Shown: positions 1 to 9,339 of the stretch, one piece after another
How positions within the stretch are numbered: position 1 is the stretch's first letter
Layout: the number at the start of each line of letters is the position of its first letter
Source of the DNA: Streptococcus gordonii
GTDB lineage: Bacteria; Bacillota; Bacilli; Lactobacillales; Streptococcaceae
DNA: 64,000 nucleotides
Direction of reading: 5' to 3'
NCBI RefSeq assembly: GCF_001553855.1
Contig: NZ_LQWV01000037.1
Coordinates: 62,698-126,697 of the forward strand
Made by a program: the position numbers and the translations under genes
The notes under the pieces: generated by a model
Databases searched by the model: none
Told to the model about the DNA's origin: nothing
The model's input: the letters and a program-made list of their open reading frames with translations, nothing else

Positions 1-69
1 AAAGCAATAGGATTGAGAAATCCATACCTGCTTTTGCCATTTAAAGTTTAATTTTTTTCTGCTTTCAGG

Positions 70-75
70 TATAAT
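70..75 (+). promoter_or_regulatory. -10 box of cpoA, probably leaderless transcript
   Basis: A perfect TATAAT ends 7 nt before the cpoA ATG at 83. Transcription normally starts about 7 nt after the -10 box, so the mRNA should begin at the start codon. No Shine-Dalgarno sequence fits between them. No clear -35 box is visible. Confidence 0.65.
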
Positions 76-82
76 AGTATTT

Positions 83-1081
83 ATGAAAGTTTTATTGTAT
101 TTAGAAGGAAAATCAGTGCTAGAAAAATCTGGTATTGGTCGAGCTTTGCAACACCAAATGCATGCCTTGGACCTGGCTGGTATTCCGTATACGACAGATA
201 TTTTAGGTGATTATGATGTAGTCCATATTAATACTTATGGACCAAGAAGTTTGCTTCTCTTACATGCCGCCAAGAGACATGGGAAGAAGGTTATTATGCA
301 TGGCCATTCTACCAAGGAGGATTTTCAGAATTCTTTTATTGGGTCAAATTTATTTGCACCGTTATTTGGTAAATATCTGGCTCATATGTATCAAAAGGCT
401 GACTTTGTTATTACACCGTCAGAGTATTCTAAAAAGCTTATTGCAGGCTACGGGGTAACGACACCGATTATTGCTGTTTCAAACGGTATAGATCTTGGAA
501 AATACCAAGCAGATCCTAAAAAAGAAAAGGTTTTTAGAGAACATTTTCAGGTTAAGGAAGGTCAAAAGGTTGTTGTCTGCGCAGGTCTCTATTTTAAGAG
601 AAAAGGAATAGAAGACTTTGTTGAAGTGGCTAGAAGGATGCCTGATGTTCGTTTTATCTGGCTAGGTTCGATCAATAAGTGGTTGATCCCTGCTTCGATT
701 CGTAGATTAGTAGAAAAAGATCATCCTTCTAATGTGGAGTTTCCTGGCTATTTTAAGGGAGCAGTTTTTCAAGGAGCTATGTCAGGAAGTGATGCCTTCT
801 TTTTCCCATCCTACGAAGAGACAGAAGGTATTGTGGTCTTGGAAGCCCTAGCTAGCAAGCAACATGTTGTCCTTCGAGATATTCCTGTGTATGAGGGATG
901 GATTAGCGAAGAATCTGCTGAGCTTTGTCATAATGTTGATGAATTTGTTGAGTCACTTCAAAAAGTTTTAGACGGTCAAGTTGATAAACGTGAAGCTGGT
1001 TATCGAGTGGCTCAAAGCCGTTCAATTGATGATGTGGCCTATCAGCTAGTAGAAGCCTATCGAAAAGTATTGGAGATGTAA
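83..1081 (+). CDS. cpoA: CpoA-type glycosyltransferase (glycolipid galactosyltransferase)
   Basis: A GT4-family glycosyltransferase of 332 aa, closely resembling pneumococcal CpoA. CpoA adds the second sugar to glucosyl-diacylglycerol at the cytoplasmic membrane face; changes in it alter beta-lactam susceptibility (family knowledge). The N-terminal acceptor domain is followed by a C-terminal nucleotide-sugar domain with the EX7E signature (in PSYEETEGIVVLE, about residues 246-258). The next gene begins 1 nt after its stop, so the two are co-transcribed and probably act in succession. The start is the ATG just after a TATAAT box, with no ribosome-binding site. Which sugar is transferred is inferred from homologs. 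Confidence 0.88.
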   Translation: MKVLLYLEGKSVLEKSGIGRALQHQMHALDLAGIPYTTDILGDYDVVHINTYGPRSLLLLHAAKRHGKKVIMHGHSTKEDFQNSFIGSNLFAPLFGKYLAHMYQKADFVITPSEYSKKLIAGYGVTTPIIAVSNGIDLGKYQADPKKEKVFREHFQVKEGQKVVVCAGLYFKRKGIEDFVEVARRMPDVRFIWLGSINKWLIPASIRRLVEKDHPSNVEFPGYFKGAVFQGAMSGSDAFFFPSYEETEGIVVLEALASKQHVVLRDIPVYEGWISEESAELCHNVDEFVESLQKVLDGQVDKREAGYRVAQSRSIDDVAYQLVEAYRKVLEM

Positions 1082-1082
1082 T

Positions 1083-2396
1083 ATGCGCGTTGGTCTTTTT
1101 ACAGATACCTATTTTCCTCAGGTCTCGGGTGTAGCGACGAGTATTCGTACTTTGAAGACGGAACTTGAAAAGCAAGGACATACGGTTTTTATCTTTACGA
1201 CAACTGATAAAGACGTGAATCGTTATGAGGATTGGCAGATTATTCGGATACCGAGTGTTCCCTTTTTTGCCTTTAAAGATCGTCGGGTTGCATACCGCGG
1301 TTTTTCTAAGGCTTTAGAGATTGCTCGCCAGTATCAGCTTGATATCATTCACACACAGACTGAATTTTCATTGGGATTGTTAGGAGTCTGGATTGCTAAG
1401 GAATTAAAGATTCCTGTCCTGCATACCTATCATACTCAATATGAAGATTACGTCCGCTATATTGCAAATGGAATGCTGATTCGGCCTAGTATGGTTAAGT
1501 ATATCGTCCGTGGTTTTTTGAATGATATGGATGGTGTGATTTGTCCTAGTGAGATCGTCTATGATTTGTTAACACGCTACAAGGTTACAACTGAAAAGAG
1601 GGTCATTCCTACAGGGATTGATTTGGCTAAGTTTGAACGACCTGAAATCACCAAAGATCATATTGAAGATTTACGAAAGAAATTGGCAATCGATGACTCA
1701 GAAACTATGCTACTCAGTTTGTCTCGGGTTTCCTATGAGAAAAATATTCAAGCAGTTATTGCAGCTTTACCAGATGTCTTAAAAGAAAATGCTACTGTAA
1801 AATTGGTAGTAGCAGGAGACGGCCCTTATTTGTCGGACTTGAAGGAACAGGCTGAGAGTTTGGGTATTACTGATTCTATTATTTTCACGGGCATGATACC
1901 TCCAAATGAAACTGCCCTTTACTATAAGGCGGCTGATTTCTTTATCTCTGCATCAACTAGTGAGACGCAGGGACTAACATATTTGGAAAGTATTGCCAGT
2001 GGTACACCGATTATTGCCCACGGCAATCCTTATCTAGATAATGTTGTGACGGATAAAATGTTTGGGACACTTTATTATGAGGATAACGACCTATCTGGTG
2101 CTATTTTAGAAGCAGTTATGACAACACCAAAAATGGATGAAGAGAGATTGGCAGATAAACTCTATGAAATTTCAGCAGAAAATTTTGGGCGCCGTGTCTA
2201 TGAATTCTATCTGGACTTAGGGATTTCTAAAGATTTTCAAAATGAAATTAGGCCGGATGAAACAAGAACAAGACGCTTTGCCAAATCAATGATAAAATTG
2301 CCTGGTAAAATTATCCTTCTTCCAGTAAATGGATCCACTCGGATGATCAAAGCTTCAAGAAAACAAATCAGAAAAATTCGCAAATACCTAGAATAA
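1083..2396 (+). CDS. 1,2-diacylglycerol 3-glucosyltransferase (GT4)
   Basis: A 437-aa GT4 glycosyltransferase with the family's N-terminal GLFTDTYFPQVSGVATS motif and a C-terminal EX7E (SETQGLTYLES). It matches the streptococcal enzyme that makes monoglucosyl-diacylglycerol, the substrate of the CpoA product encoded 1 nt upstream. The C-terminus is rich in Lys and Arg (last about 50 residues), consistent with peripheral binding to anionic membrane lipid. Together the two genes should make the glycolipid anchor used for lipoteichoic acid and bilayer stability. The exact sugar rests on homology. Confidence 0.87.
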   Translation: MRVGLFTDTYFPQVSGVATSIRTLKTELEKQGHTVFIFTTTDKDVNRYEDWQIIRIPSVPFFAFKDRRVAYRGFSKALEIARQYQLDIIHTQTEFSLGLLGVWIAKELKIPVLHTYHTQYEDYVRYIANGMLIRPSMVKYIVRGFLNDMDGVICPSEIVYDLLTRYKVTTEKRVIPTGIDLAKFERPEITKDHIEDLRKKLAIDDSETMLLSLSRVSYEKNIQAVIAALPDVLKENATVKLVVAGDGPYLSDLKEQAESLGITDSIIFTGMIPPNETALYYKAADFFISASTSETQGLTYLESIASGTPIIAHGNPYLDNVVTDKMFGTLYYEDNDLSGAILEAVMTTPKMDEERLADKLYEISAENFGRRVYEFYLDLGISKDFQNEIRPDETRTRRFAKSMIKLPGKIILLPVNGSTRMIKASRKQIRKIRKYLE

Positions 2397-2431
2397 GTTT
2401 ACTCTTTGAAAGGTGAAAAGGAGGTGAGGGG

Positions 2432-2797
2432 ATGAGAGACAGAAAAAATGAATTTCTTTTCTTATTTCCCCTTGTCTTTTTCTATTTAGTGTTTGATATT
2501 TTGCTAATATATTTGCCACTTGATTCAATAGTAAGTAAAAGCCTTATGGTTGGAAATGTTCTTATATTTTCACCTCTGGTCACTCTTTTGGTGTCTTTGC
2601 TATATGCAGTATTTTATGGATTTTCATTGCGTTTTTCACTCTTGGTCGGCCTTCTATTTTTGTTGACAATTTTTATCTTTGGAGAATGGATTCCTCTCTA
2701 TCACTTGGTTTATTTTCTTTCTTCACTGTCTGGTAATGGATTAGGGCATTTGTTTTATCATCTGAGAAAGAAAAATAACGAAGCTAGAAAAATGTAA
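2432..2797 (+). CDS. Small integral membrane protein, function unknown
   Basis: A 121-aa hydrophobic protein with about four predicted membrane segments (roughly residues 8-28, 38-60, 66-86, 88-108) and a basic C-terminus (HLRKKNNEARKM). A very strong ribosome-binding site (AAAAGGAGGTGAGGGG, 2414-2429) fixes the start. It lies 35 nt after the glucosyltransferase and probably belongs to the glycolipid operon. I recognise no catalytic motif and assign no function. Confidence 0.75.
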   Translation: MRDRKNEFLFLFPLVFFYLVFDILLIYLPLDSIVSKSLMVGNVLIFSPLVTLLVSLLYAVFYGFSLRFSLLVGLLFLLTIFIFGEWIPLYHLVYFLSSLSGNGLGHLFYHLRKKNNEARKM

Positions 2798-2803
2798 AAG
2801 TTC

Positions 2804-2831
2804 TTGCAAATTTTTTCAATCGTGCTATAAT
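2804..2831 (+). promoter_or_regulatory. Promoter of the thrS T-box transcript
   Basis: TTGCAA (2804-2809), a 16-nt spacer, and TGC-TATAAT (-10 at 2826-2831, extended form). Transcription should start near 2838, giving a leader of roughly 225 nt before the first gene. Confidence 0.75.
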
Positions 2832-2837
2832 GTTTCC

Positions 2838-3046
2838 TAGAGACATATCACCTGCAGGAAATCTTTTAGAGAGCGCGTGGAGCTGGAAATCGCGTAGAGG
2901 ATGCAGTTGGGACTACTCTGTCATTTTTTATGCAAACATAAAACGGTGGCTACGTTAAAGCCAATCTGAGGTGTCCCTCTTTTTTGAGGAACATAAATGA
3001 AGGTGGAACCACGTTGCGACGTCCTTTTGAGGATGTCGTTTTTATT
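2838..3046 (+). promoter_or_regulatory. T-box riboswitch (threonine) with terminator
   Basis: The conserved T-box AAGGTGGAACCACG is at 3000-3013. It is followed by a terminator: stem CGACGTCC/GGATGTCG (3017-3024 and 3031-3038), then a U run. A stem I with GGAGCTGGAA-type sequences lies near 2880. A likely specifier is ACT (Thr) at 2912-2914, inside GGGACTACTC, which agrees with thrS downstream. Known mechanism: uncharged tRNA pairs with the specifier and the T-box bulge, favouring an antiterminator. The specifier position is my reading of the primary sequence. Confidence 0.93.
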
Positions 3047-3064
3047 TTGTCAGAAGGAGGTAGA

Positions 3065-3691
3065 ATGATGCTTTATTTGATTGGCGGATCGTCTTGTAGT
3101 GGGAAGTCAACAATTGCTTCACTTCTTGCTAGACAGTATCAGCTACTTCATATCAAACTGGATGATTTGGTAGACGAGATGATGAGTCAAGCAAGTGCAG
3201 ACGCACAGCCGATTTGCCTTCTTAGACAGGACAGAAATCCGGAACAAAACTGGATGAGAAATCCAAAAGAGATGGCAGATGAAGAATGGCGCTTTTATGA
3301 AGAGATTTTTCATTATGTAAAATCTTACTTGATAAAAAATCAAAACAGACCTCTCTTGTTGGAGGGAGCAGGACTTTTGCCTCACTTGGTAAAGGAGCTT
3401 GAATGTCCAGCGTCTTCCTATCTATGCTTGACTCCAACAGCCGATTTTCAAAAAAAGCATTATAAACAGAGAGACTGGGTTCCTTATGTTTTAGAGGGAA
3501 CAACCAATCCTGAGCAAGCTTTTGAAAACTGGATGCAACGAGACATTCTTTTTGCCCAAATGGTGCGTAAGGAAGCGATGAAATTAGGTTATTCTAGTCT
3601 CGTAACAGATGGTAGTCAATCAGAGAATCAGAATGCGGAAGAAGTTGCTCGGCTCTTAAAATTGTCCAACAAAAATAGAATAAATATTTAA
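3065..3691 (+). CDS. P-loop kinase-like protein under T-box control
   Basis: A 208-aa protein with a Walker A motif near the N-terminus ([10 protein letters not shown], about residues 6-15), an LDDLVDEM segment and [10 protein letters not shown], typical of small P-loop kinases. The substrate is unknown. An in-frame ORF extends back to 2984 but would run through the T-box and terminator; the ribosome-binding site AGAAGGAGG at 3052-3060 selects the ATG at 3065. The gene lies between the T-box terminator and thrS (11-nt gap to thrS), so threonyl-tRNA charging should control it too. Confidence 0.8.
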   Translation: MMLYLIGGSSCSGKSTIASLLARQYQLLHIKLDDLVDEMMSQASADAQPICLLRQDRNPEQNWMRNPKEMADEEWRFYEEIFHYVKSYLIKNQNRPLLLEGAGLLPHLVKELECPASSYLCLTPTADFQKKHYKQRDWVPYVLEGTTNPEQAFENWMQRDILFAQMVRKEAMKLGYSSLVTDGSQSENQNAEEVARLLKLSNKNRINI

Positions 3692-3701
3692 GGAGAAAAC
3701 C

Positions 3702-5645
3702 ATGATTAAGATTACTTTCCCAGATGGCGCTGTTCGTGAATTCGAAGCTGGCGTTACTACTTTTGAAATTGCACAAAGCATCAGCAATTCCCTAGCTAAA
3801 AAAGCCTTGGCCGGTAAATTCAACGGCAAACTCATCGACACGACTCGTGCTATCACTGAAGATGGAAGCATCGAAATCGTGACACCTGATCACGAAGATG
3901 CCCTTCCAATCTTGCGCCACTCAGCGGCTCACTTGTTTGCTCAAGCAGCTCGTCGCCTTTTCCCAGACATTCACTTGGGAGTTGGTCCAGCTATCGAAGA
4001 TGGTTTCTACTACGATACGGACAATCAAGCTGGTCAAATCTCAAACGAAGACCTTCCTCGTATCGAAGAAGAAATGAAGAAAATCGTCAAAGAAAACTTC
4101 CCATCAATTCGTGAAGAAGTTACTAAAGACGAGGCACGTGAAATCTTTAAGAACGACCCTTACAAGTTGGAATTGATTGAAGAACACTCAGAAGACGAAG
4201 GCGGTTTGACTATCTACCGTCAGGGTGAATACGTGGACCTTTGCCGTGGACCTCACGTCCCATCAACTGGTCGCATCCAAATCTTCCACCTGCTCCATGT
4301 AGCTGGTGCTTACTGGCGTGGAAATAGCGACAATGCTATGATGCAACGGATCTACGGTACTGCTTGGTTTGACAAGAAAGACTTGAAAAACTACCTTCAA
4401 ATGCGTGAAGAGGCCAAAGAACGTGACCACCGTAAACTTGGTAAAGAGCTTGACCTCTTCATGATTTCACAAGAAGTTGGTCAAGGACTTCCATTCTGGT
4501 TGCCAAATGGTGCGACTATCCGTCGTGAATTGGAGCGCTACATTGTCGACAAGGAAATCGCTGCAGGCTACCAACATGTTTACACTCCACCACTTGCATC
4601 AGTAGAGCTTTATAAAACTTCTGGTCACTGGGATCACTACCGTGAAGATATGTTCCCAACTATGGACATGGGAGACGGTGAAGAGTTTGTCCTTCGTCCA
4701 ATGAACTGCCCACACCACATCCAAGTCTTCAAACACCATGTTCATTCTTATCGTGAATTGCCAATCCGTATCGCTGAAATCGGTATGATGCACCGCTACG
4801 AGAAATCTGGTGCCCTCACTGGTCTTCAACGTGTGCGTGAAATGTCTCTCAACGACGGCCACCTCTTTGTCACTCCAGAACAAATCCAAGAAGAATTCCA
4901 ACGTGCCCTTCAGTTGATTATCGATGTTTATGAAGACTTCAACCTGACTGAATACCGCTTCCGTCTCTCTCTTCGTGACCCTCAAGATACTCACAAGTAC
5001 TTTGACAACGATGAGATGTGGGAAAATGCCCAAACCATGCTTCGTGCAGCCCTTGATGAAATGGGTGTTGACTACTTTGAAGCTGAAGGTGAAGCAGCCT
5101 TCTACGGTCCGAAACTCGATATCCAAGTTAAGACTGCCCTTGGAAAAGAAGAAACCCTTTCGACTATCCAGCTGGACTTCTTGCTTCCAGAACGCTTCGA
5201 CCTCAAATACATTGGGGCTGACGGTGAAGAACACCGTCCAGTTATGATCCACCGTGGGGTTATTTCAACCATGGAACGCTTCACAGCCATCTTGATTGAA
5301 AACTACAAAGGTGCTTTCCCAACATGGCTTGCACCACATCAAGTAACTCTCATCCCCGTTTCTAACGAAAAACACGTAGACTACGCATGGGAAGTGGCGA
5401 AGAAACTCCGTGACCGTGGTGTCCGTGCTGATGTAGATGAGCGCAATGAAAAAATGCAGTTCAAGATCCGTGCATCACAAACTAGCAAAATTCCATACCA
5501 ATTGATCGTTGGGGACAAGGAAATGGAAGACGGAACAGTCAATGTTCGTCGCTACGGCCAAAAAGAAACACATACAGTAGCAGTAGAAGAATTTGTTCAA
5601 AATATCCTAGCTGATATCGCCAACAAATCACGCGTTGAAAAATAA
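3702..5645 (+). CDS. thrS: Threonyl-tRNA synthetase
   Basis: Class II synthetase of 647 aa (usual length), charging tRNA-Thr in the cytosol. Order: TGS domain (1-60), editing domain with HSAAH (H73, H77), catalytic core with the zinc-site MNCPHH segment and motif 3 ([14 protein letters not shown]), and a C-terminal anticodon-binding domain (from about 540). AAGGAGA precedes the ATG. Codon use is strongly biased towards frequent codons, as in highly expressed genes. Expression should depend on the upstream T-box. Confidence 0.98.
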   Translation: MIKITFPDGAVREFEAGVTTFEIAQSISNSLAKKALAGKFNGKLIDTTRAITEDGSIEIVTPDHEDALPILRHSAAHLFAQAARRLFPDIHLGVGPAIEDGFYYDTDNQAGQISNEDLPRIEEEMKKIVKENFPSIREEVTKDEAREIFKNDPYKLELIEEHSEDEGGLTIYRQGEYVDLCRGPHVPSTGRIQIFHLLHVAGAYWRGNSDNAMMQRIYGTAWFDKKDLKNYLQMREEAKERDHRKLGKELDLFMISQEVGQGLPFWLPNGATIRRELERYIVDKEIAAGYQHVYTPPLASVELYKTSGHWDHYREDMFPTMDMGDGEEFVLRPMNCPHHIQVFKHHVHSYRELPIRIAEIGMMHRYEKSGALTGLQRVREMSLNDGHLFVTPEQIQEEFQRALQLIIDVYEDFNLTEYRFRLSLRDPQDTHKYFDNDEMWENAQTMLRAALDEMGVDYFEAEGEAAFYGPKLDIQVKTALGKEETLSTIQLDFLLPERFDLKYIGADGEEHRPVMIHRGVISTMERFTAILIENYKGAFPTWLAPHQVTLIPVSNEKHVDYAWEVAKKLRDRGVRADVDERNEKMQFKIRASQTSKIPYQLIVGDKEMEDGTVNVRRYGQKETHTVAVEEFVQNILADIANKSRVEK

Positions 5646-5650
5646 TGATC

Positions 5651-5678
5651 AAGAACTCGCTTTGCGGGTTCTTTTTGA
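5651..5678 (+). terminator. Terminator after thrS
   Basis: Stem AAGAACTCGC/GCGGGTTCTT (5651-5660, 5664-5673; one G-U pair) with a 3-nt loop, followed by T residues. Confidence 0.9.
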
Positions 5679-5817
5679 GTTCTGTTTCTTTTTTGGCTGT
5701 TAATTTTTAGATTTTTTTATAAGCTATTTTTTTACAGTATTGTCACGAATGTCTTTAAATTGTAAGATAAAGAAATAGTATTTTTAATTGGGGAAATTAG
5801 TCTATTTTAAGAAAGTT

Positions 5818-5826
5818 TGTTATAAT
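5818..5826 (+). promoter_or_regulatory. Extended -10 promoter of vicRKX
   Basis: TGT-TATAAT at 5818-5826, 29 nt before the vicR start. The -35 region (about 5798-5803) is weak, as is common for extended -10 promoters. Confidence 0.7.
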
Positions 5827-5854
5827 AAAAGAGACAGAAAAAAAGGTGAAAGAT

Positions 5855-6556
5855 ATGAAGAAAATATTAGTTGTAGATGATGAAAAACCAATTTCAGATA
5901 TTATAAAATTTAATATGGTAAAAGAGGGCTATGAAGTTGTTACGGCTTTTGATGGCCGTGAAGCTCTTGAGATGTTTGAAGCAGAAAATCCTGATATTTT
6001 GATTTTGGATTTGATGTTGCCAGAATTGGACGGGCTAGAAGTAGCACGCACCATTCGGAAGACCAGTAATGTTCCAATTATTGTCCTATCGGCCAAAGAT
6101 AGTGAGTTTGATAAAGTTATCGGCCTCGAAATTGGAGCAGACGACTATGTGACCAAGCCTTTCTCTAACCGTGAGCTCCAAGCTCGTGTCAAGGCTATTT
6201 TGCGACGTTCAGAATTTGCTGTAGATACCCAAGAAAGTGAAAAGGGCTCGAATGAGTTGACAGTGGGCGAATTGCAAATTTTACCAGATGCTTTTGTTGC
6301 TAAGAAACATGGCGAGGAACTAGAATTAACCCATCGTGAGTTTGAATTACTCTACCATTTGGCCAGTCATGTTGGTCAAGTCATGACACGCGAACACCTG
6401 TTAGAGACAGTTTGGGGTTATGATTATTTTGGTGATGTACGCACTGTTGATGTGACGATTCGCCGCCTACGTGAAAAGATTGAAGATACGCCAAGCCGAC
6501 CAGAGTATATTTTAACTCGTCGTGGCGTTGGCTACTATATGAGAAACAATGATTGA
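5855..6556 (+). CDS. vicR: VicR/WalR response regulator
   Basis: OmpR-family response regulator of 233 aa. The receiver domain (1-115) contains the phospho-acceptor Asp52 ([10 protein letters not shown]). The winged-helix DNA-binding domain occupies about 135-230 and ends in RRGVGYYM. VicR is the essential regulator of cell-wall hydrolases such as PcsB in streptococci (family knowledge). Start: AAAAGGTG at 5841-5848 favours the ATG at 5855 over a GTG at 5846. It overlaps vicK by 8 nt. Confidence 0.97.
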   Translation: MKKILVVDDEKPISDIIKFNMVKEGYEVVTAFDGREALEMFEAENPDILILDLMLPELDGLEVARTIRKTSNVPIIVLSAKDSEFDKVIGLEIGADDYVTKPFSNRELQARVKAILRRSEFAVDTQESEKGSNELTVGELQILPDAFVAKKHGEELELTHREFELLYHLASHVGQVMTREHLLETVWGYDYFGDVRTVDVTIRRLREKIEDTPSRPEYILTRRGVGYYMRNND

Positions 6557-7910
6557 AAATATTAGACAATTTGTGTTTTCTGTAGATTTTGTTTTTGTTT
6601 TAATTGTTTTAGGTTTTATTTTGGTCGTTGCCCTTCTCTTTTTAGAGAATAGAAGAGATAATCGCCAACTTCGTCTGCTCAATCAAAAGATCAAAGATTT
6701 AATCGCAGGAGACTATTCCGAGGTTCTGGATATGCAGGGCAGTCCAGAAATTACGGATATGACCAATAGTATAAATGATTTGTCTGAGGTGACTAGATTA
6801 ACACAAGAAAATCTGGAGCAAGAAACCAAACGTTTGACTAGTATTTTGTCCTACATGACGGATGGGGTTTTGGCAACCAACCGTAGGGGCCAGATTATCA
6901 TGATTAATGATATGGCTTCTAAGCAACTAGGTGTTGATCCAGAGGAAGTCCAAAATACAAGTATTTTAGACTTGTTAGATATTGCGGATGAATATGATCT
7001 GCGGGATTTAATTACCAAGATGCCGGAGTTGACTATTGATTCTCAAGATGAAAATGGTGAATTTTTAAGTCTACGTGTTCGTTTTGCCTTGGTTCGTAGA
7101 GAATCTGGTTTTATCTCTGGTTTGGTAGCTGTTCTGCATGATACGACAGAACAGGAAAAAGAGGAACGGGAGCGTCGGCTTTTTGTATCAAACGTAAGTC
7201 ATGAGCTCCGTACCCCTTTAACAAGTGTTAAGTCTTACTTAGAAGCTTTGGATGAAGGAGCTCTTTCTGAACCAGTTGCTCCCGAATTTGTTAAGGTCTC
7301 CCTTACGGAAACAAACCGAATGATGCGGATGGTTTCTGATTTGCTTAGCTTATCAAGGATTGATAATGATAGCAGCCATTTGGATGTGGAATTAACTAAT
7401 TTTACAGCCTTTATCACTTTTATTTTGAATCGTTTTGATAAGATTAAAAGTCAGGATGAAACCAAAAAATACGAGATTGTGCGCGATTATCCAATCACAC
7501 CTATATGGGTTGAAATTGATACTGATAAAATGACGCAGGTCATTGATAATATCATGAATAATGCTATCAAGTATTCTCCAGATGGTGGAAAGATTACCGT
7601 AGGAATGAAAACGACGGAAGATCAGCTGATTATTTCAATTTCTGATGAGGGATTGGGAATTCCTAAGAAAGACCTGCCTAAGATCTTTGACCGTTTTTAT
7701 CGAGTGGATAAGGCTCGAAGCCGTGCGCAAGGTGGAACAGGCTTAGGACTTGCGATTGCAAAAGAAATCATCAAGCAGCACCATGGTTTTATCTGGGCCA
7801 AGAGTGAGTATGAAGTCGGATCGACTTTTACAATTGTCCTGCCGTATGATAAGGATGCTGTTTTGGATGATGGCTGGGAAAGTGAAGAAGTAGAAAGTAA
7901 AGATGACTAA
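6549..7910 (+). CDS. vicK: VicK/WalK sensor histidine kinase
   Basis: Sensor kinase of 453 aa with a single N-terminal membrane segment (about 11-32) and almost no extracellular part, as in streptococcal VicK. HAMP-like region about 33-90, PAS domain about 94-200, dimerisation/phosphoacceptor domain with His218 ([10 protein letters not shown]), then an HATPase domain with [15 protein letters not shown] and GTGLGLAI. It phosphorylates, and probably dephosphorylates, VicR. It overlaps vicR by 8 nt and vicX by 8 nt, so translation is coupled. Confidence 0.97.
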   Translation: MIENIRQFVFSVDFVFVLIVLGFILVVALLFLENRRDNRQLRLLNQKIKDLIAGDYSEVLDMQGSPEITDMTNSINDLSEVTRLTQENLEQETKRLTSILSYMTDGVLATNRRGQIIMINDMASKQLGVDPEEVQNTSILDLLDIADEYDLRDLITKMPELTIDSQDENGEFLSLRVRFALVRRESGFISGLVAVLHDTTEQEKEERERRLFVSNVSHELRTPLTSVKSYLEALDEGALSEPVAPEFVKVSLTETNRMMRMVSDLLSLSRIDNDSSHLDVELTNFTAFITFILNRFDKIKSQDETKKYEIVRDYPITPIWVEIDTDKMTQVIDNIMNNAIKYSPDGGKITVGMKTTEDQLIISISDEGLGIPKKDLPKIFDRFYRVDKARSRAQGGTGLGLAIAKEIIKQHHGFIWAKSEYEVGSTFTIVLPYDKDAVLDDGWESEEVESKDD

Positions 7911-8706
7911 GGAAGGTTTTAAGTATAGCATTTTAGCATCTGGATCCAGTGGTAATTGTTTTTATTTAGAAACAGACAAAAAGAAGATTTTGGTGGATGC
8001 AGGACTATCTGGTAAAAAAATCACTAGTCTTCTAAGTGAAATTAATCGTAAACCAGAAGATTTAGATGCTATTTTAGTAACTCATGAACATAAGGATCAC
8101 ATTCATGGTGTTGGGGTTTTAGCCCGAAAATATAACTTAGATATCTATGCTAACGAAGATACTTGGAAAGCTATGGATAGTGCCTTGGGAAAAATTGATA
8201 TTAGCCAAAAGCATATTTTTGAAATGGGTAAGGTTATGACTTTTGGTGATATAGATATTGAAAGTTTTGGTGTTAGCCATGATGCGGCGGCACCACAATT
8301 TTATCGGTTTATGAAAGACGATAAAAGTTTTGTTATGCTGACGGATACGGGCTATGTGAGTGATCGTATGGCTGGAGTAGTTGAAAATGCTGATGGATAC
8401 TTGATTGAGAGTAATCATGATGTAGAAATTTTGCGTAGTGGAGCTTACCCTTGGAGTCTTAAGCAACGTATTTTATCCGATAAAGGGCATTTATCTAATG
8501 AAGATGGTGCTGATACGATGATTCGAACCTTGGGGAACAGAACCAAAAAGATTTATCTAGGTCACTTAAGTAAGGAGAATAATATCAAGGAGCTGGCTCA
8601 TATGACTATGGTTAATCAGCTGGTTCAAGCTGACTTGGCAGTCAATCATGATTTTCAAGTTTTGGATACTTCTCCTGATACGGCTACGCCTCTGACATCA
8701 ATTTAG
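7903..8706 (+). CDS. vicX: VicX/WalJ metallo-beta-lactamase-fold hydrolase
   Basis: A 267-aa metallo-beta-lactamase-fold protein with the metal motif THEHKDHIHG (about residues 60-69) and further ligands in SHDAAAPQ and LTDTGYVSD. It is the usual third gene of the vic operon. Homologs (YycJ/WalJ) have been linked to DNA repair or replication control and to VicRK-dependent phenotypes; the biochemical role is less sure. It overlaps the 3' end of vicK. Confidence 0.93.
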   Translation: MTKEGFKYSILASGSSGNCFYLETDKKKILVDAGLSGKKITSLLSEINRKPEDLDAILVTHEHKDHIHGVGVLARKYNLDIYANEDTWKAMDSALGKIDISQKHIFEMGKVMTFGDIDIESFGVSHDAAAPQFYRFMKDDKSFVMLTDTGYVSDRMAGVVENADGYLIESNHDVEILRSGAYPWSLKQRILSDKGHLSNEDGADTMIRTLGNRTKKIYLGHLSKENNIKELAHMTMVNQLVQADLAVNHDFQVLDTSPDTATPLTSI

Positions 8707-8740
8707 TCATGTTGAAAATGAAAAATTACTAGGAGATTTT

Positions 8741-9097
8741 ATGCGTCCCATTTATTTTCTTGTTGGGCTAGTGTCTTTGGGGCTGGGTGTTGTTGGAATT
8801 CTTCTTCCAATCTTGCCCACAACTCCTTTTTTGCTCTTGTCCATAGCTTGCTTCTCTCGGAGTTCCAAACGTTTTGAAAATTGGCTCTATCATACCAAAA
8901 TGTACCAGATCTATGTGGCGGATTTTCGGGAGACAGGTTCAATAGCTAAGGAGCGTAAGAAAAAGATTATCGTATCCATCTACATTTTGATGGGCATTTC
9001 TATCTTTTTTGCTCCTCTTGTACTTGTAAAGATCGGTCTATTTTCTCTGACAATTTTTATCACCTACTACTTATTTAAGGTCATTCCTGATAAGTAA
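8741..9097 (+). CDS. DUF454 (YbaN-like) inner membrane protein
   Basis: A 118-aa protein with two or three membrane segments and the DUF454 hallmarks: GLVSLGLGVVGILLPILPTTPF at the N-terminus, then CFSRSSKRFENWL. Function is unknown. It lies 34 nt after vicX with its own ribosome-binding site (AGGAG), and a terminator follows, so it is probably the last gene of the vic transcript. Confidence 0.85.
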   Translation: MRPIYFLVGLVSLGLGVVGILLPILPTTPFLLLSIACFSRSSKRFENWLYHTKMYQIYVADFRETGSIAKERKKKIIVSIYILMGISIFFAPLVLVKIGLFSLTIFITYYLFKVIPDK

Positions 9098-9106
9098 GAA
9101 CTTTAG

Positions 9107-9137
9107 AAAAGACAATTGTTATAATTGTCTTTTTTCC
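9107..9137 (+). terminator. Terminator after the vic operon
   Basis: An 11-bp perfect stem AAAAGACAATT/AATTGTCTTTT (9107-9117, 9123-9133) with a 5-nt loop and a T run. Confidence 0.9.
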
Positions 9138-9179
9138 TTTGCCTAAAGCAAGAAAAAGAGGGCAGGAAAATTTAATTTT

Positions 9180-9188
9180 TGGTATAAT
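9180..9188 (+). promoter_or_regulatory. Extended -10 promoter of rnc
   Basis: TGG-TATAAT, 152 nt upstream of the rnc ATG, giving a leader of about 145 nt. Confidence 0.7.
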
Positions 9189-9194
9189 AGTAGC

Positions 9195-9339
9195 TGTGCA
9201 GTCTTCTTTCTAATAGAAGATTTAAACAGCAGTAGAACTTACTTTTACCATTTGTTAAGAGTGTCTTTCTACTCTACTTTGCTATAAAGATAGAAAGGAT
9301 TGGACTTGTGTTTATCAGTTTGAACACAGGTAGAGGTTT
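9195..9339 (+). promoter_or_regulatory. Hairpin-rich 5' leader of rnc
   Basis: Inverted repeats visible: TCTTCT/AGAAGA (9202-9207, 9215-9220), AGAGT/ACTCT (9258-9262, 9271-9275), a competing CTTTCTA/TAGAAAG (9265-9271, 9291-9297), and GTGTT/AACAC (about 9309-9313, 9325-9329). A double-stranded leader in front of the RNase III gene suggests autoregulation by cleavage, as known for E. coli rnc. That role is inference. Confidence 0.5.

Noticed and set aside
2984..3064. Upstream in-frame extension of the P-loop kinase
   Set aside because: It would translate the T-box and its terminator. AGAAGGAGG just before 3065 marks the real start.
4599..5252. 217-codon ORF on the minus strand inside thrS
   Set aside because: It is an antisense shadow of strongly biased thrS codons, with no ribosome-binding site and no recognisable protein features.
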